Notes: a model not told the origin generated them from the letters alone. A stretch of 64,000 nucleotides of DNA from Straminergon stramineum (GCA_963920665.1 OY987267.1:24924001-24988000); one strand, 5' to 3'. Positions 33,875 to 45,469 are shown, counted from the first letter of the stretch. Translations and numbers: made by a program.

Positions 33875-34111
33875 TTGAACGCAATGGCAAGTCAAAGGAA
33901 GCAGACCAAGGAATGGGAACCGTGGCTGAACTTTATGGAGAATGGGATTAAGGTGACTTGTATTTTCTGTGCTGGGACCTTCAATTACAAACGGGAGCGT
34001 GCTTTTGCACATTTCGGATATGGCTCAAAATCGGAGAGGTCAATTTGTCGAAGTATGCCTCGTCATGTGCGACATAGATTTGCCAATTGTACAGGTTTTG
34101 TCCCGCTATGA
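33875..34111 (+). pseudogene. hAT transposase BED-finger fragment
   Basis: A 78-codon frame with W-x2-F-x6-KVTCIFCAGTF, then HFGY and CRSMPRHVRHRF. The spaced aromatic residues, CxxC and later His/Cys fit an N-terminal BED-type zinc finger such as hAT transposases carry for terminal DNA binding. The catalytic RNase-H-like domain and the hAT dimerisation region are missing, so it is a remnant. It lies about 1 kb from the right end of H, in the transposon-forward direction, which supports the hAT assignment. Confidence 0.6.
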
Positions 34112-34654
34112 ATGGATGTCAGGGACATGTATGAAGGAGAACCAATTCAAGTGCGCCATCTAGAGCAACTGCACGTGCAAGTTCAAGTGAAGCCACTGAA
34201 AATGAGGTGACGGGTGGGATCGATTGAGTTGAGGTTATTGAGTTGTGAATAATTGAGGTTATTGAGTTGCATCGATGGTAGATCTCGGGTCTTTAAGAGT
34301 TGAAGAGAATTGTAGCAATTGGAAGAAAGATGGACGAGAAGCCAAAGGAATGTCTTAGATAACCTATGAGAAAGTGAGCGTATTTTGGAAGTATAGATTC
34401 ATTGTATTGTTATTGTACTTTGCAATGCATGAATTTTATAAACAGTTTTGGTTATCACAAACATTGCAGCCTACTAATATTTCTTTTCTATATTTTTGTA
34501 TTTGACGGGCATGTTGGAAACATTGGTGAGTGCAATCATGTAAAATATATTGCAGTTACTAGTTCTTTTTAATGCAGTGGGGTCTCCCATTTGTTCAAAA
34601 AATAAATTTATATATATATACATATATTGGAGAACACATAAGTAAAATCCACCA

Positions 34655-34930
34655 TTTCCCGTCCGCGCCCTGCCTGAAGGAGTCCGTGCCCTGACGCTGA
34701 CGCTGAAGTCCGCGCCCTGCCTGAAGGAGTCTGCACCATGATGCTAATGCTGAAGTCCGCGCCCTACCTGAAGGAGTCCGCGCCCTGATGCTAACGCTGA
34801 AGTCCGCGCCCTGCCTGAAGGAGTCCGCACCATGATGCTAACGCTGAAGTTCGTGCCCTACCTGAAGGAGTCCGTGCCCTGACGCTGACGCTGAAGTCCG
34901 CGCCCTCATATGACGTCCGAGCCCTGGATC
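34655..34930 (+). repeat. Right subterminal array of H
   Basis: About eleven copies of a 12-14-bp motif GAGTCCGCGCCCTG, alternating with GATGCTAACGCTGAA-type spacers, giving a composite unit of about 37-60 bp. It ends about 150 bp from the terminus. The left end has two copies in inverted orientation, the arrangement expected of subterminal transposase-binding repeats. Confidence 0.8.
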
Positions 34931-35091
34931 TAGGTGTTCGAGGTGACGTGTCATTCAAAAAAATTCCACAACTTTGAAAAATTGAAGCCGTCCGATCGGT
35001 CCGGACCGTCTGGCCATCCGGTCCAGTTCGCCCATCTGTCCAGGACGTCCGGTGACCCTAACCCGTCCGATATGACAACCCTGCCTATGGC

Positions 35092-35710
35092 AGAATGAAT
35101 TGAATTATTATAAGCAAATTCCGCTAATGGTAATAGGTCGGACCAATCATCTTGTTGCCTTGTGGTGAACATGCATAAGTATTGTTCTAAAATCTGGTTA
35201 ACCCGCTCTGTTTGGCCGTCTGATTGCGGGTGAAATGCTATGCTTGGGGAGGGCTGAATACGCAATAGTTCATATAATCTCTTTGTGAATTTAGAAACAA
35301 AAACTGTACCACGGTCCAAAATAACTTCATTAGGTAATCCATGGTGCTTCCAAACGTTGTGTAGACATAATGTGGCCGCCCCACTAGAATCAATTTTTTC
35401 ATTCGTGGAAATAAAATGAGCAAGTTTCGTGTTTTTATCCACGACCACCATAATTGCGTCATAACCATTGCTAGGTGGTAGTTTGACTATAAAATTGGTG
35501 GTAATTCGCTTCCAAGGAGCTTCGGCGGTTGGGATCGGTTGTAGCAAACCGTAGGGTGCATGATGTGATGGCTTAGAGCATTGGCATATATCACAACCAT
35601 CCACATATCTATAAACATACTTGCGTAGCGTTGGCCAATAGAAGCTTCTCAATACTAAATCCAAAGTTTTTGCACGGCCTTGATGGCCCACAGTAGGAGA
35701 GTCATGTCTA
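35092..35710 (-). pseudogene. R pol, integrase zinc-binding domain and core
   Basis: The H2C2 finger (VGHQGRAKTL ... CDICQCSKP) is followed by the catalytic core. The first catalytic Asp, normally in a motif like MDFIVKLP, reads TNFIVKLP here, so Asp is replaced by Asn. The second Asp is present in ILDRGTVFVSKF and the Glu in DGQTERVNQ. The frame ends at NNSIHSAIG where hAT element H is inserted; the rest lies at 26995-27630. Confidence 0.93.
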
Positions 35711-35925
35711 GACCTTAGGATCTGTCGACAAAGTTCCTCAATATTTGGTATAAAGATTGTGTTTTGAAACCATAATATTCCGTCCTTGAAACTATATTGA
35801 TGAAACTACTGACGAATATCTAATGGTGCTTGAGCCGATCCATTTTCAAAAAATGCAACTATAGGTTGCATCATTATATCCTCTGTTGTCCCAGCTTGAA
35901 TTGCCTCAAAAATTTCCTTATCTGT

Positions 35926-37289
35926 CTAAGTTGGTTCACAACTTTCTAGAGCTGCAAGTTTTAAGAGAGGCCTTGGTTGTTGAGACCCCTCTTCTATGAC
36001 ATCAACCCTCCATGAAAGAGCGTCAGCCCTACCATTCATCGACCCCGGGCGATGTTGAATAACAAAATAAAATGATGATAAAAACTCAGACCACCGAGCT
36101 TGTCGACGATTAAGTTGTTTTGTAGTTAGGAAATATTCTAGGTTCTTGTGATCCGAAATAACTTGTACTTCATGCGGTGATCCTTCCAAGTAGACACGCC
36201 AATCTTGGAAAGCATGGACAATACTTAGTAACTCCTTATCATAAATATCATAATTCTATTCAATAGGTGACATTTTCAAACTACGATAAGCACAAGGATG
36301 GAGGTGGCCATCCTCCCCATGCTGAGAAAGAATCCCACCAATTGCGGTGTTTGACACATCAATCTCAATAATGAAAGGTCGTTGAAAATTTGGATGAAAT
36401 AATACTCGTGCCTTACAAAACCAAGTTCGAAGTTCATTGAATGCACCTTGAGCTTGATCGGTCCACAAAAATGATTGATCCTTACGTGTCAAGGTTGTAA
36501 GAGGAACTGCAATGCGAGAGTAATCTTGCACAAATCGGCGATAAAAATTAGCAAAACCTAAAAATGATTGCACTTCTTTTATGTTTTTTGATATCGGCCA
36601 GTCTTGCATAGTCTGTATTTTGTCCTTACATATCTCCAAGCCTTGTGAAGAAACTATCATACCCAAAAATTCCACCGAAGCACAATGAAACTCACACTTT
36701 GAAAGTTTAACATAAAGGCCATGGTTTTGCAACCTTTGTAGAACATCTCTCACCACTTGTCTATGTTCTTCTATGGTCTTCGAAAAAATTAATATGTCAT
36801 CGAGATAAATAACAACTGAGATGTCCAATAAGTCAGCAAAGATGCTTTGCATATGAGCTTGGAATTGTACAGGAGCATTAGTGAGGCCAAAGGGCATCAC
36901 CAGGTATTCGAATAATCCATACCGGCTCTTGAAAGCCGTTTTATATTCATGACCTAGAGCCATTCTTATTCTATGATACGCTTGTCATATATCAAGTTTA
37001 GTGAATATACTGGCCTCCACCAAGCGATCTGTTAATTCGGGGATAAGTGGTAGTGGATAACGGTTTCGAATTGTAACTTTATTTAGATTTCTATAATCAT
37101 TGCATACATGGATTGATCCGTCCTTTTTCTGAGCAAACAGAATAGGGGCTAAAATTGGGGATTTGGACCTACGAATCCATCATTTTCCTAAGTTCTCTTC
37201 CAAATACCTCCGAAGCTCCTCCAACTCTGCTGGGGACATAGGTCGTAGACCTGTATTTTTAGGCTCTTGACCTTCCTTGAATTCTATCT
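35926..37289 (-). pseudogene. R pol, reverse transcriptase and RNase H
   Basis: Reverse transcriptase blocks on the minus strand: [57 protein letters not shown], and VVIYLDDILIFS with the YLDD active site. Then FLGFANFYRRFV (thumb), and RNase H with IEIDVSNTAIGGILSQ and [22 protein letters not shown]. Stops interrupt after EENLGK (TGA), within KLDI-QAYHR (TGA) and before [10 protein letters not shown]. Both TGA codons sit where CGA (Arg) is usual, i.e. C-to-T decay. Confidence 0.95.
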
Positions 37290-38255
37290 TCATGTCAGAC
37301 GGTCCATGTTCAGGCAATTCGTTGAGGACTTCTCACTGAATACCTCATGCAAGTCCTTGTACTCACTTGGGACGAAGTCCAATCCATCAATCTTAATATC
37401 ATCCAACTCCAAAATAAATAAAGAGTATACCTCAACATCTTTGGAAGAAAGCCTAAAAGCTACTGCCAATACCACAGCATGCCTTCGTGCAGTCAAACCA
37501 CACGAAACAGGCCTCAATTGGCTCTGAGCTGCTACGAACCGAGCCCTTCTAGAAGATTTTTTCTTTTTCCCCTTTTTCCGACGACAGTGCCGTGGAGTCA
37601 CCACAAGTGGTTTTCCACAGCCGCCCCCATCTCCCACAGTGACTTGCAGCCGACTAGGAATTTGGCTTTTGTCTGCCGCGACAATGCCAATTGTAGGTGG
37701 CATCTCCGAGACCCTCTTTGATCCACTACAATTCACCCCGATCGCTTCACCTAGCGATGGTGGTTGTAGGCAATTGGCTTGACAATAGGTCGAATAAAAA
37801 ATTACTCTCTTCTTCGACCAACGAATCGTTGGGTCGTGACGGATTAACCAAGGGGTTCCTAAAATGCATGGATATCTGCCGGTATTGGTGAGATCCGTTG
37901 TCAATGTTTCGATATTGCTTGGCAAATGTAACTGAATAGTAGCTTCATAGGTAATGAGGCCCAAATTAATTATTCTTCCATCAATGACCCTCACTTCCCG
38001 AGGAACTTTCTTCAATCGAATTATTGCTTTACACTTGTGAGCAAAATTAGGATGCATGAATATCCCAGTGGCACCAGAATCTACCAATGGTTCGGCCATC
38101 AATGCATTGATTCTACCAACCACTATGAGATGAGTCCCAGGATCCACAGTAGCTCTTAAGTACAAGGGATCTAATACTTCTCCCAAACTTGTGCCTTGCA
38201 TTGTCAAAGCCGTCTTGTCTCCTACACAACCCCGGTACCAAGGCCGTCCGCTCAA
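37290..38255 (-). pseudogene. R protease region
   Basis: The frame holds an aspartic protease active site, EPLVDSGATGIFMHP, preceded by THLIVVGRINALM and followed by CILGTPWLIRHDP. Further down it runs into VPSEYKDLHEVFSE, the usual start of gypsy reverse transcriptase. It then shifts frame at about 37310. The segment around 37540-37620 is Lys/Arg-rich (KKGKKKKSSRR). Confidence 0.9.
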
Positions 38256-38279
38256 TCCCAGGCTATATCTTTTCCCGAC

Positions 38280-39353
38280 TCACAAGGTTCGAGTACCGTA
38301 GGCTCTAATGCTGATAAGGACAAGGGCTGGGACGGATTGGTTGGGCACCGCGCGTGGATGTGGCCTATTAAACCACAACCCCAACACCTCCCTTGCCTTT
38401 GATAATCTAATCACTCCGTTGGAGTCTTTGCAAGGGCGGTCGTTACTTGGGCTGCACCTAATTCCATCAGCACTAGTCCTGATGTCTCTGGCGTAGATTG
38501 AAACCGACCACCATGATCTCGTGAGGCAATTTTGCAATTTGGAGTTCATTTGGGAAACTGGGGATGGACTTGAATATGAAGTTAACGGCCTTCGAGTCTG
38601 TCTTCTTGCCCACAATCTTTTGTCAATTCTCGATGCCATGGCCATCCATTCTTGGAGACCACGTGGTTGCACCTCTGTTGTGGCCACTGAGTCAAGGATC
38701 TCATCTTTGAGACCCCCAAGGAATCGGGCCACCAAGTTGGATTCGTTCCAGTCCACTTGAGCATCATGCTCATTGAAACTAGAGATGTATGATGTGGCCG
38801 ACCCAGTTTGCTTGATTTTTCCAAGACGATCTTCTGCATTTCCCTTTCGGTCAATATCGCCATACACTCTAATTATAGCCGCCCAAAAAACGTCATAATT
38901 TGATAATAACTCATGGCTTTGCTCTTCATCCAATGCTTGTAGAAGCGGCATTGCCCAATTCTACATGGCTCCACTCATATAGGAGAGTGCATATGTGATT
39001 TTATCCTTGTCATGTTGGTAGGTTCGTGGCTTACCCGTGAAAACGAGGCAAAGTTGTGCGAACCATCAATAAACCTCTCCACCCCTCTTCCCCGCAAACT
39101 TCTCCGGATCAGCAACTTTGGATTCTTTTTCCCTGGTCTCAATCTCATATTTCTCCAACCGATGACAAGCTTGATCAGTTGGTTGTGTAGTAGTAGAAGG
39201 CAAAACTTGTGACGGTAAAGCTGTGGCTTGTTCCGAAATTTGTTGAACTAAATGTGGGATTGCTGACTGAAACACTGTTTGAATTTGCCTTTGAATGAAT
39301 TCAACCAATTTCGACCCCACATCCTCAAATACCACCCGAGTGCCTTGGTCCAT
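38280..39353 (-). pseudogene. R gag
   Basis: Starts MDQGTRVVFEDVG (39353). Capsid-like blocks WFAQLCLVFTGKP, DKITYALSYMSG and LKDEILDSV are interrupted by two stops (about 39066 and 38952). A CCHC zinc knuckle, CWGCGLIGHIHARC, is encoded on the minus strand at about 38345-38387 in a different frame, so at least one frameshift precedes it. Gag would form the particle that packages the element's RNA. Confidence 0.88.
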
Positions 39354-39675
39354 CTGTAAACCCTCGCGATCTATAATTGTAATTCACAATAATTTCAAAA
39401 TACAAAAATTACCATAAGATTGATACACTCCATTGATAGCACCCATCGCGTCACAGTCTAAATATCACGATCGCAATATTCTCCATCCAATTCTCCACCA
39501 TGATTCTCACACCACACCGATTCTTGCACCATGTCGATCCTTGCACCATGATTTCTGTAGGTGGCAAAATGGTAGTCATTTCAGAGTTGTGGGAAATTCC
39601 AAGGTCATCGTCGCAGTATGCAGTGGTCCATTCCGACTCTTTCTCGGAGCGTGGACAGTTAATGACGCATTCTAA
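39354..39675 (-). other. Leader between 5' LTR and gag of R
   Basis: The untranslated leader. The first bases after the LTR on the minus strand are TTAGAATGCG, which do not match a common tRNA 3' end. Confidence 0.6.
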
Positions 39676-39999
39676 TGTTATGATCGACGGCAAGACCTTG
39701 CCTATCGACACTCCATCGTTGCCAAAGATTGATCAGAGACTAAACAATTAATTAGACGAAAGCATACAACACACTTATCACGAAGTACAAGAGAGGATTT
39801 GCACAAGGGAGCGGAACCTTCGGAGATTCGTTTAATTACAAAAGAATGCGTACATGATAATTCCGAGTTTGCGTATTTAATGGAAATCGAGAGAGACGAC
39901 TAACTCCCGTAACCGCTATGCCTCATGACTGTAATCCACTCCCTTGATACCCCGGTCTGCCGGTCATTAAGTCTAGTTGTTGCGACCTAGGTCGTAACA
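39676..39999 (-). repeat. 5' LTR of R
   Basis: 324 bp, the partner of 26655-26978, with 21 differences. It would carry the promoter; I could not assign a TATA box with confidence. Confidence 0.95.
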
Positions 40000-40444
40000 A
40001 AGCTAGGTTTGTACTAACTCCCCTACACCTACTTAAGAACCTAGACTAATTATTTTTGCCAAAAAAGTCAAACTCCCAAAGTTGGATTTTTGCCTAGTTT
40101 TGGCATTAAGTTGGCGCTAGGTTTTGTTGAGATTTTGAAGATAGAAAAGGGTAGGAGGTTCTTTTAGTGAAAAATGGCCTTCTGAAGTCAACAACGCAAT
40201 CCTTTTGCAATTTGGAGATAATCTCCAAAAGTTAGTTTGGTGGTTGAGCATAGGATGAAAACCCTTGAGGATCAGGGTTGTTTTGTTGAACGTGTTTTGG
40301 GGTTTGGGTGTCGAGTTGTTTGTCTGATGTTGCATGTCGTAAAAGATGAGTATGGAATTAGGGTTTGAAATTTTCGGGCAGGGCAGCCAAAAATTTAATC
40401 TTACGTGGCAGGTTGTCAAGAGTGACGTGGAAAGCCTCCACCAC

Positions 40445-40760
40445 GTCACCATGGGTGACTACGGGTGGGGCACGTGCGGGTAAGGTGGGGCGACCGTGGG
40501 TCCTATAATGAGGGTGACTAGGGGTCCAATCCAGGGCAACTACAGGTCTAGGGAGGCGAGTGTGGGTCTAGGGGCGAGTGCGAGTCTAGGGGGGGCCAGT
40601 GCAGATCTAAGGGGGCGACTACGAGTCTAGAGGGGCGAATGCAGGTCTAGGGGGGCGAATGCGGGTCTAGGGGGGGCAAATGCGGGTAGAAGGGGGCTTA
40701 GGGGGGCAACCGCATGTCATTTCTTGGGCGACCGCAGCTGATGGGGCAACTGCGGGTCTC
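40445..40760 (+). repeat. Left subterminal minisatellite of Z2
   Basis: About fifteen irregular units with core GGGGCGACTGCGGGTCTAG. Homologous to 13565-13880. Confidence 0.85.
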
Positions 40761-41089
40761 AGATTCAAGAGGTCTTCAAGTTCATGAATCATGACGATGG
40801 AGGCGGTTGCGTATGGGGCAACCGTGGGTCTAAGATTCAGAAAGGTCTTTCTTTTCTTGACGACGGGGGCAATTGCATATAAGGCGACCGCGGGTTAGGG
40901 GCGACTGCGAGTCAAGGGCGCTAGATAACCTGAGTTTGACTTCCCCCCTTACAAAGTGGAGGGAAGGTGTTCAAACTTTTCAAGTACCGCTCCCCCCCTT
41001 TTTGAGGAATAACTCCAAAAAATCCTAAAACTGAGGCATTCAATACTAAGTGATCAAAAGTTAATTAAGTAATGAAGAAAGCAAATTGG

Positions 41090-41590
41090 TTTAGGAAGTG
41101 GAGATTTGGAAAAGCCCTTTTTCCTAACATTTCATTTCTCCTTCATCTATCCTTTTGGTCATGTCAAATTCAGCGTGACCATTTCCTATTTTAATTTTTG
41201 GAGGGAGTACATTGAGAGGAGACCTTCCCTTTTGGGGGAAACCATGTACAAAAAAAATACTAACACCATGGGATGCATGAAGAAGAAATCTTTTTATCTA
41301 CATAAGAAGTGGTTTTAAGAAACGGAGACTTGGGGAAGCTTTTCCCCTTGACATTTTTTTTCCCTCGTGGTCATGTTAAATTCAACGTGACCATTTCCTA
41401 TTTTAATTTTTGGAGGGAGTACATTGAGAGGAGACCTTCCCTTTTGGGCGAAACCATGTACAAAAACAATACTAACATCGTGGGATGCATGAAGAAGAAA
41501 TCTTTTTATCTACATAAGTGGTTTAAGAAATGGAGACTTAGGGAAGTCCTTCTCCTCATCATTTCATTTTCCATCCTCCAACATAGGAAT
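41090..41590 (+). repeat. About 215-bp tandem repeat in Z2
   Basis: Two full units and a partial third sharing GGTCATGTYAAATTCA and GGAGGGAGTACATTGAGAGG. The open frames that span them repeat the same peptide and are not genes. Confidence 0.8.
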
Positions 41591-41857
41591 TTCAATATAG
41601 TCCTCCTCTTGATACATCAAGGGGATTTAAAACACATTTGAAGGGGTGAATGAATATTCAATTTATTGAAGATTAAAAAGTTAGGAAATAACACTTTGAA
41701 TGTTTTTTATCTTACAACTACAAGGTTTAGGAGTTCAAACTTTTTTATGACATATAATGAAAAACAACTCACATGTGTTTGTCATTTTATCCATCCTAAA
41801 AAATAGAAGTACATTACTTTTGGACTAGCATATATGGAGAAGGTCTATGGTTTTTCT

Positions 41858-41896
41858 ATAGGGTTTAGGGTATAGGGTTAGGGTTTAGGGTTTGGA
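41858..41896 (+). repeat. Interstitial telomere-like TTTAGGG tract
   Basis: AGGGTTTAGGG, ATAGGGTTAGGGTTTAGGGTTTGG: several near-perfect plant-type telomere units inside Z2. Confidence 0.8.
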
Positions 41897-42114
41897 AAAC
41901 CCTCTTCAATTTCTCTAATTAGTCATACTAAAATTTCTGTATTTATAGACCAATTTTGTAGTATTAACTAACTACGAGCATTGAAGGACATATCAATTAT
42001 AGTGTATAGAAGATGCAATTAAGCTTAACTTCATTAGAGTTGGAGATGGCTCACATCTTGTGGTACGTTGGTCCCTGGACTGACGTGCCTTTAAGATAGA
42101 GGCGATTGTAGGTG

Positions 42115-45100
42115 GAGGGCGAATTCAAGTCTTGGGCGACCGCGGGTGGAGGCGAGTTCAAGTCTTGTTGTTGTTGAGCCCAATTTGGTGGAATGGGGGG
42201 CGACTTCGGGTGGGGGGCAAGTGTAGGTCTTGGACAATCGCAGGTGACAGCGAGTTCAAGTCTTGCTATTGTTGCGCCCAATTTGGTGGAATGGGGGGCG
42301 ACTTCGGGTGGGGGGCAAGTGTAGGTCTTGGACAATCGCAGATGACAGCGAGTTCAAGTCTTGCTATTGTTGCGCCCAATTTGGTGGAATGGGGGGCGAC
42401 TTCAGGTGGGGTAGCGAGTGTAGGTCTTGGGCGACCGCGGGTGAGGGCAACTTCAAGTCTTGTTGTTGTTAAGCCCCATTTGTTGAATTAGGGGACAACT
42501 TCGGGTGGGGGGCGAGTATGGGTCTTGGGCGACCGCGGGTTAAGGTGAATACAAGTCTTGTTGTTTTGTAGCCCAATTTGGTGGAATGGAGGGCAACTTC
42601 GGGTGGGGGGCGAATCTAGGTCTCGGGTGACCGCAGGTGAGGGCGATTTCAAGTCTTCTTGTTGTTGAGCTCAATTTGGTGGAATGGGGGGTGACTTCGG
42701 GTGGGGGGTGAGTGTAGGTCTTCGGCGACCACAGGTGAGGGCGAGTTCAAGTCTTGTTGTTGTTGAGTCCAATTCGGTGGAGTAGGGAGCGAGTGTAGGT
42801 CTTGGGTGACCACGGGTGAGGGTGACTTCAAGTCTTGTTGTTGTTGAGCCCAATTTGGTGGATTGGGGGGCGAGTGTAGGTCTTAGGCGACTACGGATGA
42901 GGGCGACTTCAAGTCTTGTTGTTGTTCAGTCCAATTTGGTGGAATGGGGGGCGACTTCGGGTGGGGGGCGAGTGTAGGTCTTGGGCGACCGCGGGTGAAG
43001 GCGACTTCAAGTCTTGTTGTTGTTGAGTTGAATTTGGTGGATTGGAGGGCGTCTTTGGGTGGAGGGCAAATATAGGTCTTGGGCGACCACAGATGAGGGC
43101 AATTTCAAGTCTTGTTGTTGTTGAGTTGAATTTGGTGGATTGGAGGGCGTCTTTGGGTGGAGGGCAAATATAGGTCTTGGGCGACCACAGATGAGGGCAA
43201 TTTCAAGTCTTGTTGTTGTTCAACCCAATTTGGTGGAATGGGGGGAAAATGTAGGTCTTGGGTGACTGCGGGTGGGGGGCGAGTGTAGGTCTTGGGCGAC
43301 CGCAGGTTAGGGCGAATACAAGTCTTATTGTTGTTGGGCCCAATTTGGTAGAATGGGGGGCGACTTCGGGTGGGGGGCGAGTGTAGGTCTTGGGCGACCA
43401 CAGGTGAGGGCAACTTCAAGTCTTCTTGTTGTTGAGTCCAATTTGGTGGATTGGGGGCGACTTTGGGTGGGAGGGCGAATATAGGTCTTGGGCGACCGCA
43501 GATGAGGGCAATTTCAAGTCTTGTTGTTGTTTAGCCCAATTTGGTAGAATGGGGGGTGAATGTAGGTCTTGGGCAATTGCGGGTGGGGGGCGAGTGTAGG
43601 TCTTGGGCGACCGCGGGTTAGGGCGAATACAAGTCTTGTTGTTGTTTAGCCCAATTTGGTGGAATGCGGGGCGACTTCGGGTGGGGGGCGAGTGTAAGAC
43701 TTGGGCAACCATGGGTGAGGGCAACTTCAAGTCTTGTTGTTGTTGAGCCCAATTTGGTGGATTGAGGGCGACTTCGGGTGGGGGGCAAGTGTAGGACTTG
43801 GACAACTACGGGTGAGGATGATTTCAAGTCTTGTTGTTGTTGAGCCCAATTTGGTGGAATGGAGGGCGACTTCGGGTGGGGGGCAAATGTAGGTCTTGGG
43901 CGACCATGAGTGAGGGCGATTTCAAGTCTTGTTGTTGTTGAGCCCAATTTGGTGGAATGGAGGGCGACTTCCAGTGGGGGGAGACTTTAGAAGGGAGGCG
44001 AGTGTAGATCTTGGGTGACCGCAACTAAGGGTGATTTCAAGTCTTGTTATTGTGGAGCCCAATTTGGTGGATTGGGGGGCGACTTCGGGTGGGGGTGAGT
44101 GTAGGTCTTGGGCGACCGCGGGTGAGGGCGAATACAAGTCTTGTTGTTGTCGAGCCCAATTTGGTGGAGTGGAGGGCGAGTGTAGGTCTTGGGCGACCGC
44201 GGATGAGGGTGAACTTCAAGTCTTGTTGTTGTTGAGTCCAATTTGGTGGAAGGGGGGGCCACTTCGGGTGGGAGGCGAGTGTAGGTCATGGGCAACCACG
44301 GATGAGGGCGACTTCACATCTTGTTGTTGTTGAGCCCAATTTAGTGGATTGGGGGGCGACTTCGGGTGGGGGGCGAGTTGAAGTCTTGTTGTTGTTGAGC
44401 CCAATTTGGTGGATTAGGGGGCGAGTGTAGGTCTTGGGCGACCGTGGGTGAGGGCAATTTCAAGTCTTCTTGTTGTTGAGCCCAATTTGGTGGAATAGGG
44501 GGCGACTTCCGGTAGAGGGCGATTGTAGGTCTTGGGCAAGCGCGGGTGAGGGCGACTTCAAGTTTTGTTGTTGTTGAGCCCAATTTGGTGGGATGGGGGG
44601 CGACTTCGGGTGGGGGGCGAGTGTAGGTCTTGGGCAACCACGGGTGAGGGCAACTTCAAGTCTTGTTGTTGTTGAGTCCAATTTGGTGGATTAGGGGGCG
44701 ACTTCGGGTGGGGCGAGTGTAGGTCTTGGTCAACCGTGGGTGAGGGCGATTTCAGGTCTTGTTGTTGTTGAGTCCAATTTGGTAGAATGGGGGGCCAACG
44801 TAGGTCTTAGGCGACCGCGGGTGAGGGCGACTTCAAGTCTTGTTGTTGTTGAGCCCAATTTGGTGGATTAGGGGGCGACTTCGGGTGGGGGTAGAGTGTA
44901 GGTCTTGGGCGACCGCGGGTGAGGGCGATTTCAAGTCTTCTTGTTGTTGAGCCCAATTTGGTGGATTGCGGGGTGACTTCGGGTGGGGGGCAAATGTAGG
45001 TCTTGCGTGACCGTGGGTGAGGGCGATTTCAAGTCTTCTTGTTGTTGAGCCCAATTTGGTGGAATGGGGGGCGACTTCGGGTGGGGGGCGAGTGTAGGTC

Positions 45101-45440
45101 TTGGGCGATCGTGGGTGAGGGCGATTTCAAGTCTTGTTGTTGTTGAGCCCAATTTGGTGGAATGGAGACCGACTTCAAGTGGAGGGCAAGTGTAGGTCTT
45201 GGGCAACTACGGGTAGGGGCGACTTCAAGTCTTGTTGTTGTTCAGCCCAATTTGGTGGAATGGGGAGCGACTTCGGGTGGGGGGCGAGTGTAGGTCTTGG
45301 GCGACCGCGGGTGAGGGCGAGTTCAAGTCTTGTTGTTGTTGAGCCCAATTTGGTTGATTGGGTGCGACCTCGGGTGGGGGGTGAGTATAGGTCTTGGGCG
45401 ACCGTGGGTGAGGACAACTTCAAGACTTGTTGTTGTTGGG
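42115..45440 (+). repeat. 3.3-kb G-rich tandem array, about 98-bp unit
   Basis: I count about 35 units, mostly 75-115 bp. Each contains, in order, TTCAAGTCTTGTTGTTGTTG, AGCCCAATTTGGTGGAATGG, a G-run with CGACTTCGGGTGGGGGG, CGAGTGTAGGTCTTGGGCG and ACCGCGGGTGAGGGC. The CGACTTCGGGT and CGACCGCGGGT parts resemble the subterminal Z motif twice per unit, suggesting the array grew from it. G-runs of 4-6 occur twice or more per unit. Open frames on either strand cross only a few units before breaking, so no protein is supported. Confidence 0.95.
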
Positions 45441-45469
45441 GCCACTTCGGTTGAATCCGCGGTCTCTAA

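Larger units (their letters stand above)
27639..35083 (+). mobile_element. H: 7.4-kb hAT-type element inside the R integrase
   Basis: The termini are CATGGTTGTCATAG at the left and, inverted, CAGGGTTGTCATATCGGACG at the right. Perfect 8-bp duplications CCTATGGC lie at 27631-27638 and 35084-35091. These are hallmarks of hAT transposons. The integrase frame reads straight through if the insert is removed (NNSIHSAIG then LSPFYATYG). Just inside the ends lie CGTCCG-rich stretches. The motif GTCCGCGCCCT occurs inverted near the left end (27797-27825) and direct in arrays towards the right. Only a BED-finger fragment of a transposase is visible (33875-34111). Confidence 0.93.
26655..39999 (-). mobile_element. 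R: Ty3/gypsy chromovirus, minus strand, interrupted
   Basis: LTRs at 26655-26978 and 39676-39999 (324 bp each) flanked by AAGCT (26650-26654; 40000-40004). Gene order on the minus strand is gag, protease, reverse transcriptase, RNase H, integrase, chromodomain, which defines a Ty3/gypsy chromovirus. Without the hAT insertion at 27639-35083 and its duplicated 8 bp the element is about 5.9 kb. The LTRs differ at 21 of 324 positions by my hand alignment, 17 of them transitions, so it is an old, inactive copy. A purine tract AAAGGGGGGGTAA precedes the 3' LTR. I see no TGG-type primer-binding site after the 5' LTR. Confidence 0.95.

Noticed and set aside
39655..39675. tRNA-type primer-binding site next to the 5' LTR of R
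   Set aside because: The minus-strand sequence TTAGAATGCGTC lacks the TGG expected for a tRNA 3' end.
42115..45440. CRISPR-like array
   Set aside because: Units are adjacent, G-rich and about 98 bp with no unique spacers, and the context is a eukaryotic transposon.
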